Of a DNA stretch of 64,000 nucleotides, positions 8,488-18,159 are shown piece after piece. Position 1 is the stretch's first letter; each line of letters begins with the position of its first letter. The DNA is taken from contig NZ_JAFQ01000004.1 of assembly GCF_000526215.1 (NCBI RefSeq), positions 744,001 through 808,000 on the forward strand. Reading direction: 5' to 3'. The translations under genes were made by a program, and so were the position numbers. The notes beneath the pieces are model-generated. The model saw only the letters and a program-made list of their open reading frames with translations, had not been told where the DNA came from and ran no database searches. This DNA is from Nocardia sp. BMG51109 (lineage in GTDB: Bacteria; Actinomycetota; Actinomycetes; Mycobacteriales; Mycobacteriaceae).

Positions 8488-11400
8488 CTAAGGCTTCTTG
8501 ACGATCAGGATGCCTTTGCTTGGCTTGTTGTTGGTCCGGCACAGGTTTTCTTCCGCCACGGTCTTGAACACAGCTCTATGAGCCTCGTCGTACGGGACCT
8601 CGAACTCGTCGCGCTCCCAGGTTGTCAGGTAGCTGTACTTGCCACCCAGCGCGTTCAAGACGTCCACGATCTCGTTTGCGGCGAGCGCTGCGATACGGAG
8701 CAGCTGGACAGTCAAATCCGGTTCGTTGCGAGTCACAGCGGCGATTCTGCGGAGTTGGTCTACGGGTAGGGCTCTGTTGTGTTTGACAGCGAATCTGGCG
8801 GCGGCGGCCAGGGCTTTGTCGTCGTCGTTCGGAACGAATTCCGCCAAGGCTCCGAGTACTTTGTGGCCGATTTTGCCGCTGGCCTCGGGATCGTCGAACA
8901 TCTCGGCGACGATTCCTTCGATCAGGCTGGGGGTCAGGAACTCCTTGATCGCGTTCGAGGCGGCGATGGCGGGACCTACGGCGGTCCACCCGCCGTGCCT
9001 GAGGTGGGCGAAGGTGTCCGCGTTGTCATAAACCAGGTCGTCCTCAAGGAGCAGCGCGAACAGGTCACTTTCCTCCGCTGCGATCTGTGTAGGCGAAATC
9101 CACTCGGCAAGGTCGAGACTGCTCACAAGCCGGACCCGGTCGGCGGGCTGGGGGATGCCACGCCGGGCATTGAGGATGGCAACGGCGGCATTCGCGGCAG
9201 CGTCCCCCTTGCGAGACTCGCTCGCCTCGTCGTCGGTGTAGATTTTGCCGGCGTCGAGCAAGAGTTCACCGAGGCTTTCGTCGATCTCTCCGACCTGCGC
9301 CCGGTAGGCGTCGAGATTCTCCAGTGACGCGCGGAATAGCTTGGCTTTGGCCAGTTCCGGCCAGGTCGACTCGGGTGCGTCTGTGAGCCGCTCCAATGAG
9401 CTGTCGGGCGCCGCGGTCGAGATGAGCTTCCTGAGCAGCTTTTTGTCTCGATACGTCGCTTTGAGAGCATCGAGGAGAGTCGGAGCGGTCAGTGTCGAGT
9501 GGTCGGTGTGATCGTCGGCTATGACGGCGTCGAGATAGCCGCCGAGGTTGTCCAAACAGTAGTGGTAGACCGCGTCGTTGCCGCGAAGACTGTCCAGCGC
9601 CACCTGGCCGTTGATGGCGAGCGCGGTGCGCAAATTGTCCGCGGTCAGCTCATACAGGCTGTGGTACACGATGCGTTCCCGCAGTTCTTCGTACACACCA
9701 TCGAGGCTGGGCAGACGCACGCGAACGCGTTGCAACATGGTCACGACTGTCTTTTGTTCGGCCACGGGACTGGACTCGGTGAAGGCCGGCATCTCGCGGT
9801 ACCGCGAGGCGATGAAGTCGCGGACGTCGGATCCGAGATCGTAGGTGTCTTCTGTGGGGGCGGCGGCCTTTAGTGCGGCGTCCATGAGTGCCGCGCGCAC
9901 GTCAGCGGGCACTCCCTCGTTGGAGGCAAGATAGGTGAAGACGCCTCGCCAGGGTTTCCGGCTCAGGTGCGCGGCTAATTGCGTCCGCCTGACGTCGGAG
10001 GTGAAGAACGCGGCCAGGAACTGCTCCGCTTCGCTCCTGAAGTTCGAGGTCAGGTACGTCACGACCTCGTCTGCACGTTCGGTGTCCTCTTCCAGGAGAT
10101 AGTCGACTACCTGAACGTTGTAGGCGCTGATACTGCGGGTGAAGTCCTCGTCGGCTTCGGCGAGCAGGTTCGCGATCGCGCCGGGGCTGGTGAACTGGTA
10201 GTTGATGTCCATGGTGTTGGGCTGGGCTGTCTGCACGATGAACGTCGCCACGTCGACGCCAGTGAAGTCGCCGTAGAACTGGGCGGCGTAGAGCGTGAAA
10301 TTCTGGTCGATGTAGCCATGCTTCACGAGATCGCGCGCCATGCTTGACTTCAAGGTCCTGTCCGCGAGTTCGCCGAACGACAGTTCCTCGGTGTTCCCGG
10401 CGTCGTCTCCGGCGGGCATAGCGACGGTGATCGTGAACTTGTCGGCGTTGACCAACGTTGAGAAGCTGGCTCCTCGCAGGGCTTCGATGTCGCGGTCGAG
10501 CTGCTGCAACTCGTCGGCCACCTCTTCAGCGCGCAGTTGCTCCCACCGATCGTGCAGGATTTCCGGGAAGAGGTGATCAAGACGTTCCCCGGTCAAATCG
10601 GTGAGAGCACTCGGGCTGTTGTATTCCGGGTTCTGCACCGCTTGCACTGCGATGTTGGGTGAGGCGGCAACGGCTTCCCAGAATGTGGGCCTGGTTATGT
10701 CGTCGCAGTTGTAGGTGGTCGATGCGACGACGAAGAGCAATTGCCAGGCCGTCCAGCCTGTACGGTCCCGTGCGACCTCACCGATTCCCATGAGCCGTTT
10801 GCCGAGCTGCTCGGCGACAGGGTCGAGGGCTGGTGGCTGCGCGCTTCGCGCTAGCAGGTCTCGTTTGGCTTGTTCACGGTTTGCAACTGATGTTGCGACG
10901 AGTTCGCGGTGATAGTCGTAAAGGCGGTCGAGGTCGCTGGAGCGCCGCGCGATGTTTTCGAAATCCTCCAGGTGGAAATTCTTGTAGGCGACCAGCGCGA
11001 ACAGATGGCTAGCAGACAGCCCCGGCGCGGCCTTATCGGTCTGCAGCAGACGTTCGGCGAACACGAGGTATTCGTTGCGGATATTCAGCAGGAGTCGCTT
11101 GTCGGTGGCGTGCTTGGCGACGAGTTCGATCAACGGCCGCTCGATGTCGACGTTCGCCTGCTGCAGGAGCTGGTGTAGGTGCTCGCGCGCCGTGCGGTGC
11201 GAGATGAACGGCACGATAGGGATAACGACCTCGAAGAACTTCGTCCGGTTCGCGCGGACGGTCTCGGCCCGCGCGGCGTCGTCACGCTCTTGGGCCGTGT
11301 CCTTGCCGATCTGTTCGAACAGGCTGTCACGGACGGCGTAGATGAACCGGAGTGGCTTCTTGCGCCACTTAATCTTTCTGCGCCGCTTCGGTGTGCTATT

Positions 11401-12201
11401 GAGGAGAGTGTTGAGTTCGCGAAGCGCCTGGAAGATCTGAGGATCGTTGTAGCGGTCGAGGTCCTCGAAGATGACGAAGTCCGTAGGCTCCTGATCGAAG
11501 ACATAGACGATCTCGTCGAGGTAGTCATCGAAGTAGGTGCGATTCCTCGCCGACAACGCAAGCTTCGCGCCCGCCGCGGACACCTCCGAGATCGTGAACC
11601 GATCGTAGGTGACTGTCCGCAGCACCCAGACCACCACGACGAGTAGGACAGCCACCGCAGCCCACACCACGGCCCGCGCGGTACTCGAGTGGTTAGGCCC
11701 CGAGGCCATCTGCGGGGGCAGACGTCCGAACAGCACCAGCAGCGCTCCGAGCACACCGACGAACCCGGCAGACTCGATCAACGCCCGCCACCGCGGCAGC
11801 GGGCCTCGCCGGCTGAACCGCGAGTGCCGAAGTGTGCGCGACCGGGTGCTGTACACCAGTTGCTTGAGTACCTCCTTCTGGATGCGGTTTGTGAGGGTCG
11901 CGCCCTCCGCGTCCGGTGCCAGGGTGGAGACAGCCAGCCGCAATGTCGAGCGACTGTGCTTCTCCTGGAACTTATCGAGCACGCTGGACTTACCGGTTCC
12001 GTACCGTCCGCTGACAGCGATGTTGCGGTTCCTCGGATCGTCGACCACGTTCTCCAAGCGGTTCAGGTACGCCTCGTGCTGAGCTTCGTCGTACAGCGGC
12101 GCCAAGGATTCCAGCACCGCCTGGCCCGGGGTCCGCCTCGACCTCGGCAACCACGCGGTCAATTTTGCCCGCGTGCCACTGCGGTGCTCGAAGTCACTCA
12201 C
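8488..12201 (-). CDS. YobI-like giant membrane-associated P-loop NTPase
   Basis: This is a single 1237-residue protein. Near residue 65 is a Walker A motif (GRYGTGKSS), and near residue 255 a Walker B segment (DFVIFEDLDRYND). Between them lie two hydrophobic helices (VGVLGALLVLFGRL and VVWAAVAVLLVVVVWVL). The C-terminal 800 residues are helical and resemble the long repeat-like tail of Bacillus YobI, which has the same overall length. This family belongs to the KAP/STAND-like NTPases often found in defence or toxin islands. A membrane-anchored NTPase with a helical sensor or effector tail is the likely architecture. The biochemical role is unknown, and no partner gene on the same strand is adjacent. 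Confidence 0.8.
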   Translation of the reverse strand: MSDFEHRSGTRAKLTAWLPRSRRTPGQAVLESLAPLYDEAQHEAYLNRLENVVDDPRNRNIAVSGRYGTGKSSVLDKFQEKHSRSTLRLAVSTLAPDAEGATLTNRIQKEVLKQLVYSTRSRTLRHSRFSRRGPLPRWRALIESAGFVGVLGALLVLFGRLPPQMASGPNHSSTARAVVWAAVAVLLVVVVWVLRTVTYDRFTISEVSAAGAKLALSARNRTYFDDYLDEIVYVFDQEPTDFVIFEDLDRYNDPQIFQALRELNTLLNSTPKRRRKIKWRKKPLRFIYAVRDSLFEQIGKDTAQERDDAARAETVRANRTKFFEVVIPIVPFISHRTAREHLHQLLQQANVDIERPLIELVAKHATDKRLLLNIRNEYLVFAERLLQTDKAAPGLSASHLFALVAYKNFHLEDFENIARRSSDLDRLYDYHRELVATSVANREQAKRDLLARSAQPPALDPVAEQLGKRLMGIGEVARDRTGWTAWQLLFVVASTTYNCDDITRPTFWEAVAASPNIAVQAVQNPEYNSPSALTDLTGERLDHLFPEILHDRWEQLRAEEVADELQQLDRDIEALRGASFSTLVNADKFTITVAMPAGDDAGNTEELSFGELADRTLKSSMARDLVKHGYIDQNFTLYAAQFYGDFTGVDVATFIVQTAQPNTMDINYQFTSPGAIANLLAEADEDFTRSISAYNVQVVDYLLEEDTERADEVVTYLTSNFRSEAEQFLAAFFTSDVRRTQLAAHLSRKPWRGVFTYLASNEGVPADVRAALMDAALKAAAPTEDTYDLGSDVRDFIASRYREMPAFTESSPVAEQKTVVTMLQRVRVRLPSLDGVYEELRERIVYHSLYELTADNLRTALAINGQVALDSLRGNDAVYHYCLDNLGGYLDAVIADDHTDHSTLTAPTLLDALKATYRDKKLLRKLISTAAPDSSLERLTDAPESTWPELAKAKLFRASLENLDAYRAQVGEIDESLGELLLDAGKIYTDDEASESRKGDAAANAAVAILNARRGIPQPADRVRLVSSLDLAEWISPTQIAAEESDLFALLLEDDLVYDNADTFAHLRHGGWTAVGPAIAASNAIKEFLTPSLIEGIVAEMFDDPEASGKIGHKVLGALAEFVPNDDDKALAAAARFAVKHNRALPVDQLRRIAAVTRNEPDLTVQLLRIAALAANEIVDVLNALGGKYSYLTTWERDEFEVPYDEAHRAVFKTVAEENLCRTNNKPSKGILIVKKP

Positions 12202-13242
12202 TGAATCCCTTCCATCCCCCGCGCAATTTGAGGAAACGCTTCGCCCCGTATCCTCAGCCGAAATTAGAGCCCACCCAGTTCAGGTATCAGAGCGTCGCCG
12301 AACTGCAGGCGAACGTTACATTTCAAGGGGTCTGGCCTGTCGCTTAGTCCGACGTCCGTCATGGACCTACCAGCGGCAAGCCCTGGTGGCCGGCTCTGCC
12401 CGTCTCGGACGGCCCCCGCAACGTCCGCGCACAGGACCTGCAACCGGCCCGTCGCGTTCTCGCACCCCCGCGTCGATCGCGCGAGGTGCGTTGCGTGGGC
12501 AAGTGTCCGGGCTTGAGCCGCCGGTGCATCCGTGTCCGGGTGGCGGTACTGGTTAGGGCCGTGCGCGTGGTGTCAGGTACCGGCGGACGGCGGCGATCGC
12601 GGCGGTCCTGCCGCGAGGGCACGCACCTGCGACAGCCATCATGTCTGCGGTCGGCATGGCGTTCGAGACGGACCGTGATGGCATTGCGCATCCGATCCCC
12701 GGCCGGGCTTGGCGGACGGGGATCGGCAGATACGGCAAGCGCAGGCGTCAATTGCGCGAGCCAGCGCCCAGATCACCGCGTTGCATGATCAGCTCGCCGC
12801 GGCTGCCGCAGCCTCGCCGGATCCGAGGATTGGCAACTTTACCCGCACCAGGTGAGACAGCGTCCGCCTCCACCTGGCTATTGTTTGGCTTGGGTTGCCA
12901 GCCCGGCAAGGAGAATCGGCGAGGGCGCGCCTGGTGGTGAGCGCCTGGAAAAATGCCGCCTGGAGCACCTAACAAGACCACCGGAATGACCACCCGTGGC
13001 CAGGAACAGGTGACGGGCCGCGATCAGGGCACGGCGTTAGCGGCCGAGCGCTGCAGGACGCGGTGACGAATCCCACACGGCCGCCGAAGTTCAGCCGGAT
13101 AAGTACGGCCGCAAATACCGCCACGGCGGTCTGACGAAAAGCCGCCAGCTACACATAAAGTGATCGGAATCACAAATTTTTGGTTCACCGAGGCGAATGG
13201 CACTCTACTGCGGGAATGACACCCATTACCAGGGGTGCGTGG
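12202..13242. other. Large gene-poor region with one coding remnant
   Basis: More than 1 kb has no supportable gene. Open frames on both strands are Arg/Pro-rich artefacts of high GC. From about 12740 the plus strand reads IARASAQITALHDQLAAAAA and stops at 12853-12855 without a start, which looks like the C-terminal coiled-coil tail of a decayed gene. From about 13140 the sequence is noticeably AT-richer and leads into a promoter at 13243-13272. Confidence 0.5.
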
Positions 13243-13272
13243 TTGAAAGCTTGTGCGCCCCTAGGGTATAGC
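13243..13272 (+). promoter_or_regulatory. Sigma70-like promoter
   Basis: TTGAAA at 13243-13248 and TATAGC at 13267-13272 are separated by 18 bases, close to the consensus of the primary sigma factor. The first possible start codon downstream is the GTG at 13286, so the transcript leader would be very short. Confidence 0.55.
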
Positions 13273-13285
13273 TAAATCTGAGGCG

Positions 13286-13447
13286 GTGAATAGTGTCTTC
13301 GCAACAGGTCTCCTGCCCCTTCTGATCATTGTGCCCGTATCTGCGGCCGTGCTTCTTGCAACCGCCGGAGCGGTGCTCCATCGCGATCGTGATCGGCGCA
13401 AGGCTGCAATGGAAGCCCTTCGACTGCTGCTTGAGCGGAGGCGTTGA
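13286..13447 (+). CDS. Tiny single-pass membrane protein
   Basis: A 53-codon frame with one hydrophobic helix (LLPLLIIVPVSAAVLLATAG) followed by a strongly basic tail (HRDRDRRKAAMEALRLLLERRR), in the way a membrane anchor with a cytosolic amphipathic helix would look. The GTG at 13286 follows a short GAGG. The stop TGA overlaps the ATG of the next gene (TGATG), so the two are translationally coupled. A promoter lies 14 bases upstream. I do not know the family; small holin-like or toxin-like peptides share this build. Confidence 0.55.
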   Translation: MNSVFATGLLPLLIIVPVSAAVLLATAGAVLHRDRDRRKAAMEALRLLLERRR

Positions 13448-13794
13448 TGGAATCGGGTGCTCGACGGGGCAAGGGTTTGACGGACACGCTCCGCCGTCGA
13501 GAACGGCTTCATTGGCTGTTGATGATCATCGCGGCATATGGGCAGATTGAGGTGCCCTGGTTGTTGACGATGGCACCACCATCCGTTGCGCCGGGGACTC
13601 GTTGGCACTACGAACGCTATCTGGATGACCTTGTCAAGCTCGACCTGGTCTGGGTTCACAAAGCGCGTGGGATGAGGATTGCCAGCGCGACAACCCGAGG
13701 TCGAAGGGCGCTTGCGCGAATCCAGGCGGACAATCCTGGTCGCCCAACCGTCAGGGCATACCGCCGCAGAGGTTCCACCGGTGGGTTGATCTAA
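13447..13794 (+). CDS. Small winged-helix-like protein
   Basis: The product has 115 residues. The order is a basic N-terminus, a helix (HWLLMIIAAYGQIEVPWLLTM), a helix-turn-helix-like pair (GTRWHYERYLDDLVKLDLVWVHKA) and a beta-hairpin wing (GMRIASATTRGRRALARI), which together suggest a winged-helix DNA-binding fold such as MarR/PadR. The start codon overlaps the stop of the tiny membrane protein, so the two are expressed as a pair. It probably binds DNA, but this is from pattern only. It lies just upstream of the convergent ApeA-like gene. Confidence 0.55.
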   Translation: MESGARRGKGLTDTLRRRERLHWLLMIIAAYGQIEVPWLLTMAPPSVAPGTRWHYERYLDDLVKLDLVWVHKARGMRIASATTRGRRALARIQADNPGRPTVRAYRRRGSTGGLI

Positions 13795-13815
13795 CGAGCA
13801 AATTGCCGTGATTGC

Positions 13816-15216
13816 CTAGTTGTTTTGCTGTTGTCCGCGAATAGCTCCGTGCGGATGGTTATGCATCATATCGAAAATGTTGGCCACGGCAAACTCGAAA
13901 TTTGAGTCTTCGAGAAGGCCCTTCTTGATAATTTGAGGAGCAAATCCAGCGTGATATAATAATGTGATCCGCAGTATCCATGAAAGAGTGTAGTTCACGC
14001 TGATTATAAGATCGAGAAGCTGTTCCCGATCGAGCGGCACCGCATCATCCTCATCATCGAGTTGATGGACTATCTTGTTGCGGACATAACCAACCGACTT
14101 AGGCCAGTCTTGAAATGCGTTAAGTAGTTCTTTCGGAGTAGCTACTTCAACTTCGCGAGCGAGATCAAGCATGCGCGCACGAAACTTGACATCGCCGATT
14201 TGGGCCAGCGAGCCATCCAGCGCCGCATTTAACCTTTCCGTGTCATGCACACCGTGTTCATGGAATTTTTCTATCGCAGCCTTTTTAGCGACACGCCGAA
14301 TGCTCCGTAGCGCTGATTTTGATAATTCAGGGAACGCCGCCACCGACTTCTTGTACAACTTGCGGTGTATGCCTTCAGCGACAGCTGCAATCGTAATTAT
14401 CTGGCTCTCTATCGGATCCGACTCGTCGAGACTTGAAATGGCGTCAACCAGAGTTTCTGCGCGAGCGCTGAGATCTACCCATTGCGCCACTCGGTCGAGT
14501 GTAATCGAATCCCACGACATCAGCGATTGTACCGATCGCGACTTTGGATCAAGTCGATCAGAGTGTCTTCCCCAGACTGTAACCCATGCACTTGACGATG
14601 TTGTACGAATTTGAGTCTCTCGAAGCAGCAAAGGATGGCGCAGCGCGATGCTAGCTAGTGTATTGAAGGCCAGAAAAGCGTTGTTCTCTAATTGCCGCAA
14701 GCTCATCGCCTCGCCGAAATTGAACTCCAGCCACTGTCCGCGGGACTCAATGTAGGCAGTTATCTCACCGCCGCCCAACTCGACGAATGACGCAGATGTC
14801 CCCGCCATTTGGCCAACTACAGGTATGTCTAATTTATATCGAACGGCGACATACCTCTGGTCCGCAGCGGCGTGCTCACCTCGAAGTACGAATTGGGCGG
14901 AAAATGACTGCTGGAAATATCTACTGAGACTTAATTGATAACCACCTTGCGCCTCCAGGAGTGTGAACTTCTCACCGCCGTCCGACTGGCCCCATATCGT
15001 GCGCGGACTGAAGTCCGCCACGATTTCTGCGGCGTTCATTGAACGATGGAGACTCGTCTCTCCCGGCTTATGCTCGATCTTCACGGATTTTTCATCAAAT
15101 ATGAACCCATTTACCGTGAGTGTCGGCTTATTTTTACAGTCAATTTTCAACACGCCGAGCTGCTTTTTACCGACATGGGCGTCCCAGAATTCACCCGAAA
15201 ACTGTTCATCTACCAT
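13816..15216 (-). CDS. ApeA-like HEPN protein (candidate phage-defence nuclease)
   Basis: The protein has 466 residues. The N-terminal half has the beta-rich pattern of the ApeA N-terminal domain (GEFWDAHVGKKQLGVLKID, a TLLEAQGG segment, a YVAVRYKLDIPVVG strand). The C-terminal half is helical with RNKIVH at about residues 379-384, an R-x4-H match to the catalytic motif of HEPN ribonucleases. ApeA proteins protect against phage, with the HEPN domain thought to cut RNA during infection. Codon use is clearly AT-richer than in the flanking genes, a sign of recent transfer. The start ATG at 15214-15216 has no strong ribosome site. Homology to ApeA is my reading of the pattern, not a search result. 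Confidence 0.68.
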   Translation of the reverse strand: MVDEQFSGEFWDAHVGKKQLGVLKIDCKNKPTLTVNGFIFDEKSVKIEHKPGETSLHRSMNAAEIVADFSPRTIWGQSDGGEKFTLLEAQGGYQLSLSRYFQQSFSAQFVLRGEHAAADQRYVAVRYKLDIPVVGQMAGTSASFVELGGGEITAYIESRGQWLEFNFGEAMSLRQLENNAFLAFNTLASIALRHPLLLRETQIRTTSSSAWVTVWGRHSDRLDPKSRSVQSLMSWDSITLDRVAQWVDLSARAETLVDAISSLDESDPIESQIITIAAVAEGIHRKLYKKSVAAFPELSKSALRSIRRVAKKAAIEKFHEHGVHDTERLNAALDGSLAQIGDVKFRARMLDLAREVEVATPKELLNAFQDWPKSVGYVRNKIVHQLDDEDDAVPLDREQLLDLIISVNYTLSWILRITLLYHAGFAPQIIKKGLLEDSNFEFAVANIFDMMHNHPHGAIRGQQQNN

Positions 15217-15746
15217 TTCTGCTACCCCTCAGTGTCCGGCGCCCGGCGGTTAGGTATCGCCTCTGGCTGGCCGATAGTTACCAACCAGCGCGAAGAGCAT
15301 CACGGTCGCGTACGGGATTGCCACCCGGACTAGAAACCCGTGTGTCGGCGTCAGCGGGCTCACAACGCAAGGGAAACTGCGGCTCGCGGGTGTCCCCAGA
15401 ATTGCGCAGGATGCCGACGCCGAGGCCCGCGGCGACCGAGGAGGACGCGGACGACGAACACCGGCAGAGGTCTCGGCATGATCTTTGATCACGCCTTCGA
15501 GCAGGCACTACGGACCGCAAAGTTGTCGGGGTGCTGCAACCTTCCACAGCTCCGGATCGTCCCAAAGCCCCGGCCAGCGGAGGACGTACCAGCGACCTCG
15601 CGGCCCCGCCAAGTGTCATCGCCGATGCAGCGCCCGACGGAGGGTTCAGAGTCCTCGCGGCCAAGTTGCACGCGACCTGGGCGCGGTGCAGACACGTGAC
15701 GCGGCACGCTCGTTGGGAAGGTGGCACGGCATAGGAAGCGCACGCC
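15217..15746. other. Intergenic stretch between ApeA-like and KAP genes
   Basis: No supportable complete gene. Plus-strand codons from about 15531 to 15734 end in RVLAAKLHATWARCRHVTRH and could be a gene remnant. Base composition returns to high GC here, marking the right edge of the AT-rich ApeA-like insert. Confidence 0.4.
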
Positions 15747-17870
15747 TCAACCCGGCCGGTTTATCCGAAGAACCTTGTTCGCGACGCGGATTCGGTTCTT
15801 CAGGCTTATGTCGCTCCGATCGATCTCCTGAGTTGAGTCAAACTCTCCCTCTGGCTCAGGCCACTCGGCGGTCGGGACCATGTCGCGGAAGGTCTCCGCA
15901 TAGAACTGTCCAAGTTGATATCCGTCACCGGCCTCTTGGACTCCCACAAACCGTGCCCCGAACCGCGTGAGGTCGTCCCACGTCTCGATCGTGGAGCGGA
16001 TGTAATGGCTCAACGCCGCCATAGTGCGGTCATCCATGCGGTTCACATGGAAGAGGACACCATCACTTTCGAGGGGTTGATCCTCGTTGAGATCGCGAAT
16101 ACATGCTTCGAGCTGGCGCTGCCGATGGTTTTCGCGCGCTGCTTGCTGGCGGTCTCTGTCGAACGGCGGTTGGGTATCGGCGGAGGTTGATGCGATTACC
16201 ATTGTCGCCAGTTGTAGCCCGAACTCGTCGGTGTACTCGTCAATCACGGCCGCCGCGGTCTGATCGGTGGTAGCCAAGTCGATGGCAACGGCTATCAGAT
16301 CTGCGACCAACCGTGCTTCGATGCTGCCGTGCGCACTCCTGCGGTCAGGCAAGCCCAACACGCGCGTCAACCACAGCGCCGCGGACTTCGCTGTGTCCGT
16401 CGAGAAGCCAACGGTGCGAATCCGATTGCAGCTCACCTCGAGGGTTCGCCGGCGCCGGTCATCTCGCAGCGCGACGCTGTACTCGTTGTCGTTTGGCAAC
16501 GTCCCTCCGAGTGCGAGGAGTTCCAAGCCGTCCAGGACCAACGCATCACTTATGTCTTCGACGGCAACAGAGAATTCGAAGTAGCGGTCGAAATAGTCCC
16601 GATTCTTCACTCTGCGGTGATCTGGGTCGTCGCGCGACTCGAGATACATCTGGCTGCTGTTCTCGTTCGGATTTGTGACCGCCGGGAACATATGACACAG
16701 GAGGTGCATGATTTGCGTCCGGCGCTTTTCGGTAATGCCCTCGGGCAGGAAGGGGTCAACTCGTTTCGGCCAATCGATCTTTGGTTTTTTGTCGTTGGAC
16801 CAGATTACGCGCTCCCACCTAGGTGTCAGGTCGGCCTTCCAGCGGGGCAACTGGCGATACAGCTTCGGATAGTGGATCCGCAAGAAGGTCAGCAATAGGA
16901 GGTCTAGGAAGTTGACGTCAACTGCTCCAACGAGCGTCAATGTGACGTCGAACTGGTGCACGAGTCGATGTATCGATCGCAACGTCATCAGATCCGTCTC
17001 CGGAACCTGATCGAGGAAGTCCATTGTGATCGGTAGATTGTTGACCTCCAGTGACCGCAGGTCGACACCGACAGACGCAGCGGTCGCTGCCAGACCAGCT
17101 TCGAGTTCCCGGTACCGATGACTCAGTCGCAGCGGAGGTAGCTCGAATGGATACTGCACGATCTTCTCAATGTATTCGAGTGCACGTTCCGAATTACCGT
17201 TCGCTACAGCGGTCTGGGCCAGAACATCAGTGATAGTTCCGTGGTCGTACGCTAACAGATAGTTAATCCCCGGGAAGCTCCCCAGCAGGCGGACGGTTTT
17301 GAGCACGGTGAGAAGTTCATTTGCATCCAGGCGATCGAGATCGTCAACGATTACCAGGATTCGAGTGTCGACTTCCGTCAATTGGGCGGACAGCTCCTTG
17401 AACTGGACGTCAAATGACTTGGCCTCGTCCAGAAGTTTACCGAGAATCTGCAGTCCGCCTGAGATCATGCCTCCTACGCTCGGGACCGGCTTGGCCCCGA
17501 TGGCGGCCGTCGCAAGTATCGGCGAAAGCGTCTTTTTCACCTTCTTCCACACCTTCTCCGGCAGCGCATCCTTGATGGTCGCGTAGAACTCGATGATCAA
17601 GCTGTCGGTATCTGATGCGGCCCACGGCGTGAAACGCCGAACTTGCCAGCTGACTGGCCCACGTTCGAGTTCGCGCTGAATCATGTTCAGCACCGATGAT
17701 TTACCGCTCCCCCATGGGCCAGCGAGGCCGAATACCACACTGGGTCCGCCACTGGCCGCGTCGATGCGCCGCGCAATGTGCGCAGCAAATTTAGCGCGGC
17801 CCAGCCGATCCTCGTCAGCCTTCTCGATCGGGATGTCGGTGTACGCAGCAGCCGCCCCGTCGGCATTCAT
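15747..17870 (-). CDS. KAP-family P-loop NTPase
   Basis: The protein has 707 residues from the ATG at 17868-17870. A KAP domain fills the N-terminal half: Walker A (FGLAGPWGSGKSSVL) near residue 50, Walker B (ILVIVDDLDRLD) near residue 180, then a sensor-like LLAYDHG segment. KAP NTPases are STAND-related and several act in phage defence, usually as the energy-using core of a larger system. Unlike classic KAP proteins no clear transmembrane pair interrupts the domain. Two more in-frame ATGs occur upstream (17894 and 17912), each near a copy of a 17-bp repeat, and none has a ribosome site, so the true start is unsure. Confidence 0.78.
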   Translation of the reverse strand: MNADGAAAAYTDIPIEKADEDRLGRAKFAAHIARRIDAASGGPSVVFGLAGPWGSGKSSVLNMIQRELERGPVSWQVRRFTPWAASDTDSLIIEFYATIKDALPEKVWKKVKKTLSPILATAAIGAKPVPSVGGMISGGLQILGKLLDEAKSFDVQFKELSAQLTEVDTRILVIVDDLDRLDANELLTVLKTVRLLGSFPGINYLLAYDHGTITDVLAQTAVANGNSERALEYIEKIVQYPFELPPLRLSHRYRELEAGLAATAASVGVDLRSLEVNNLPITMDFLDQVPETDLMTLRSIHRLVHQFDVTLTLVGAVDVNFLDLLLLTFLRIHYPKLYRQLPRWKADLTPRWERVIWSNDKKPKIDWPKRVDPFLPEGITEKRRTQIMHLLCHMFPAVTNPNENSSQMYLESRDDPDHRRVKNRDYFDRYFEFSVAVEDISDALVLDGLELLALGGTLPNDNEYSVALRDDRRRRTLEVSCNRIRTVGFSTDTAKSAALWLTRVLGLPDRRSAHGSIEARLVADLIAVAIDLATTDQTAAAVIDEYTDEFGLQLATMVIASTSADTQPPFDRDRQQAARENHRQRQLEACIRDLNEDQPLESDGVLFHVNRMDDRTMAALSHYIRSTIETWDDLTRFGARFVGVQEAGDGYQLGQFYAETFRDMVPTAEWPEPEGEFDSTQEIDRSDISLKNRIRVANKVLRINRPG

Positions 17871-17908
17871 AGGTGTAGCAGAGCACACGTCCATAGGTGT
17901 AGCAGAGC
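17868..17908. repeat. Two direct copies of a 17-bp sequence at the KAP gene start
   Basis: The sequence CATAGGTGTAGCAGAGC occurs at 17868-17884 and again, identically, at 17892-17908, a period of 24 bases. The copies overlap alternative starts of the KAP NTPase. They could be a tandem operator or a short in-frame duplication adding 8 codons. Confidence 0.7.
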
Positions 17909-18159
17909 GCAAGCCGACTACCGCATTGGGGCGGCTCCCTTGACTTCGGGGCGTCGGTCGCCGACACGGGCCAGTGTCGCCGAGCCGCCGCGGCGGGTTG
18001 GCGCATGATCGGCTCGGCGTGCTGACTACAGCCCTGAATCGCGACGACGTCGAACGGCGCGTAGAGATCTCGCGGCGGGCCCTTCATGCAGGCTTGCTCA
18101 GCGGCGCGGTGTAGTCCCGGCCTGATTCGGTGTCAGGCTGTGCGCCGGGCACAGCTGGA

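Noticed and set aside
12359..12788. Several open frames of 60-130 codons in the gene-poor region
   Set aside because: All are Arg-rich on both strands, typical of random high-GC DNA, without start signals.
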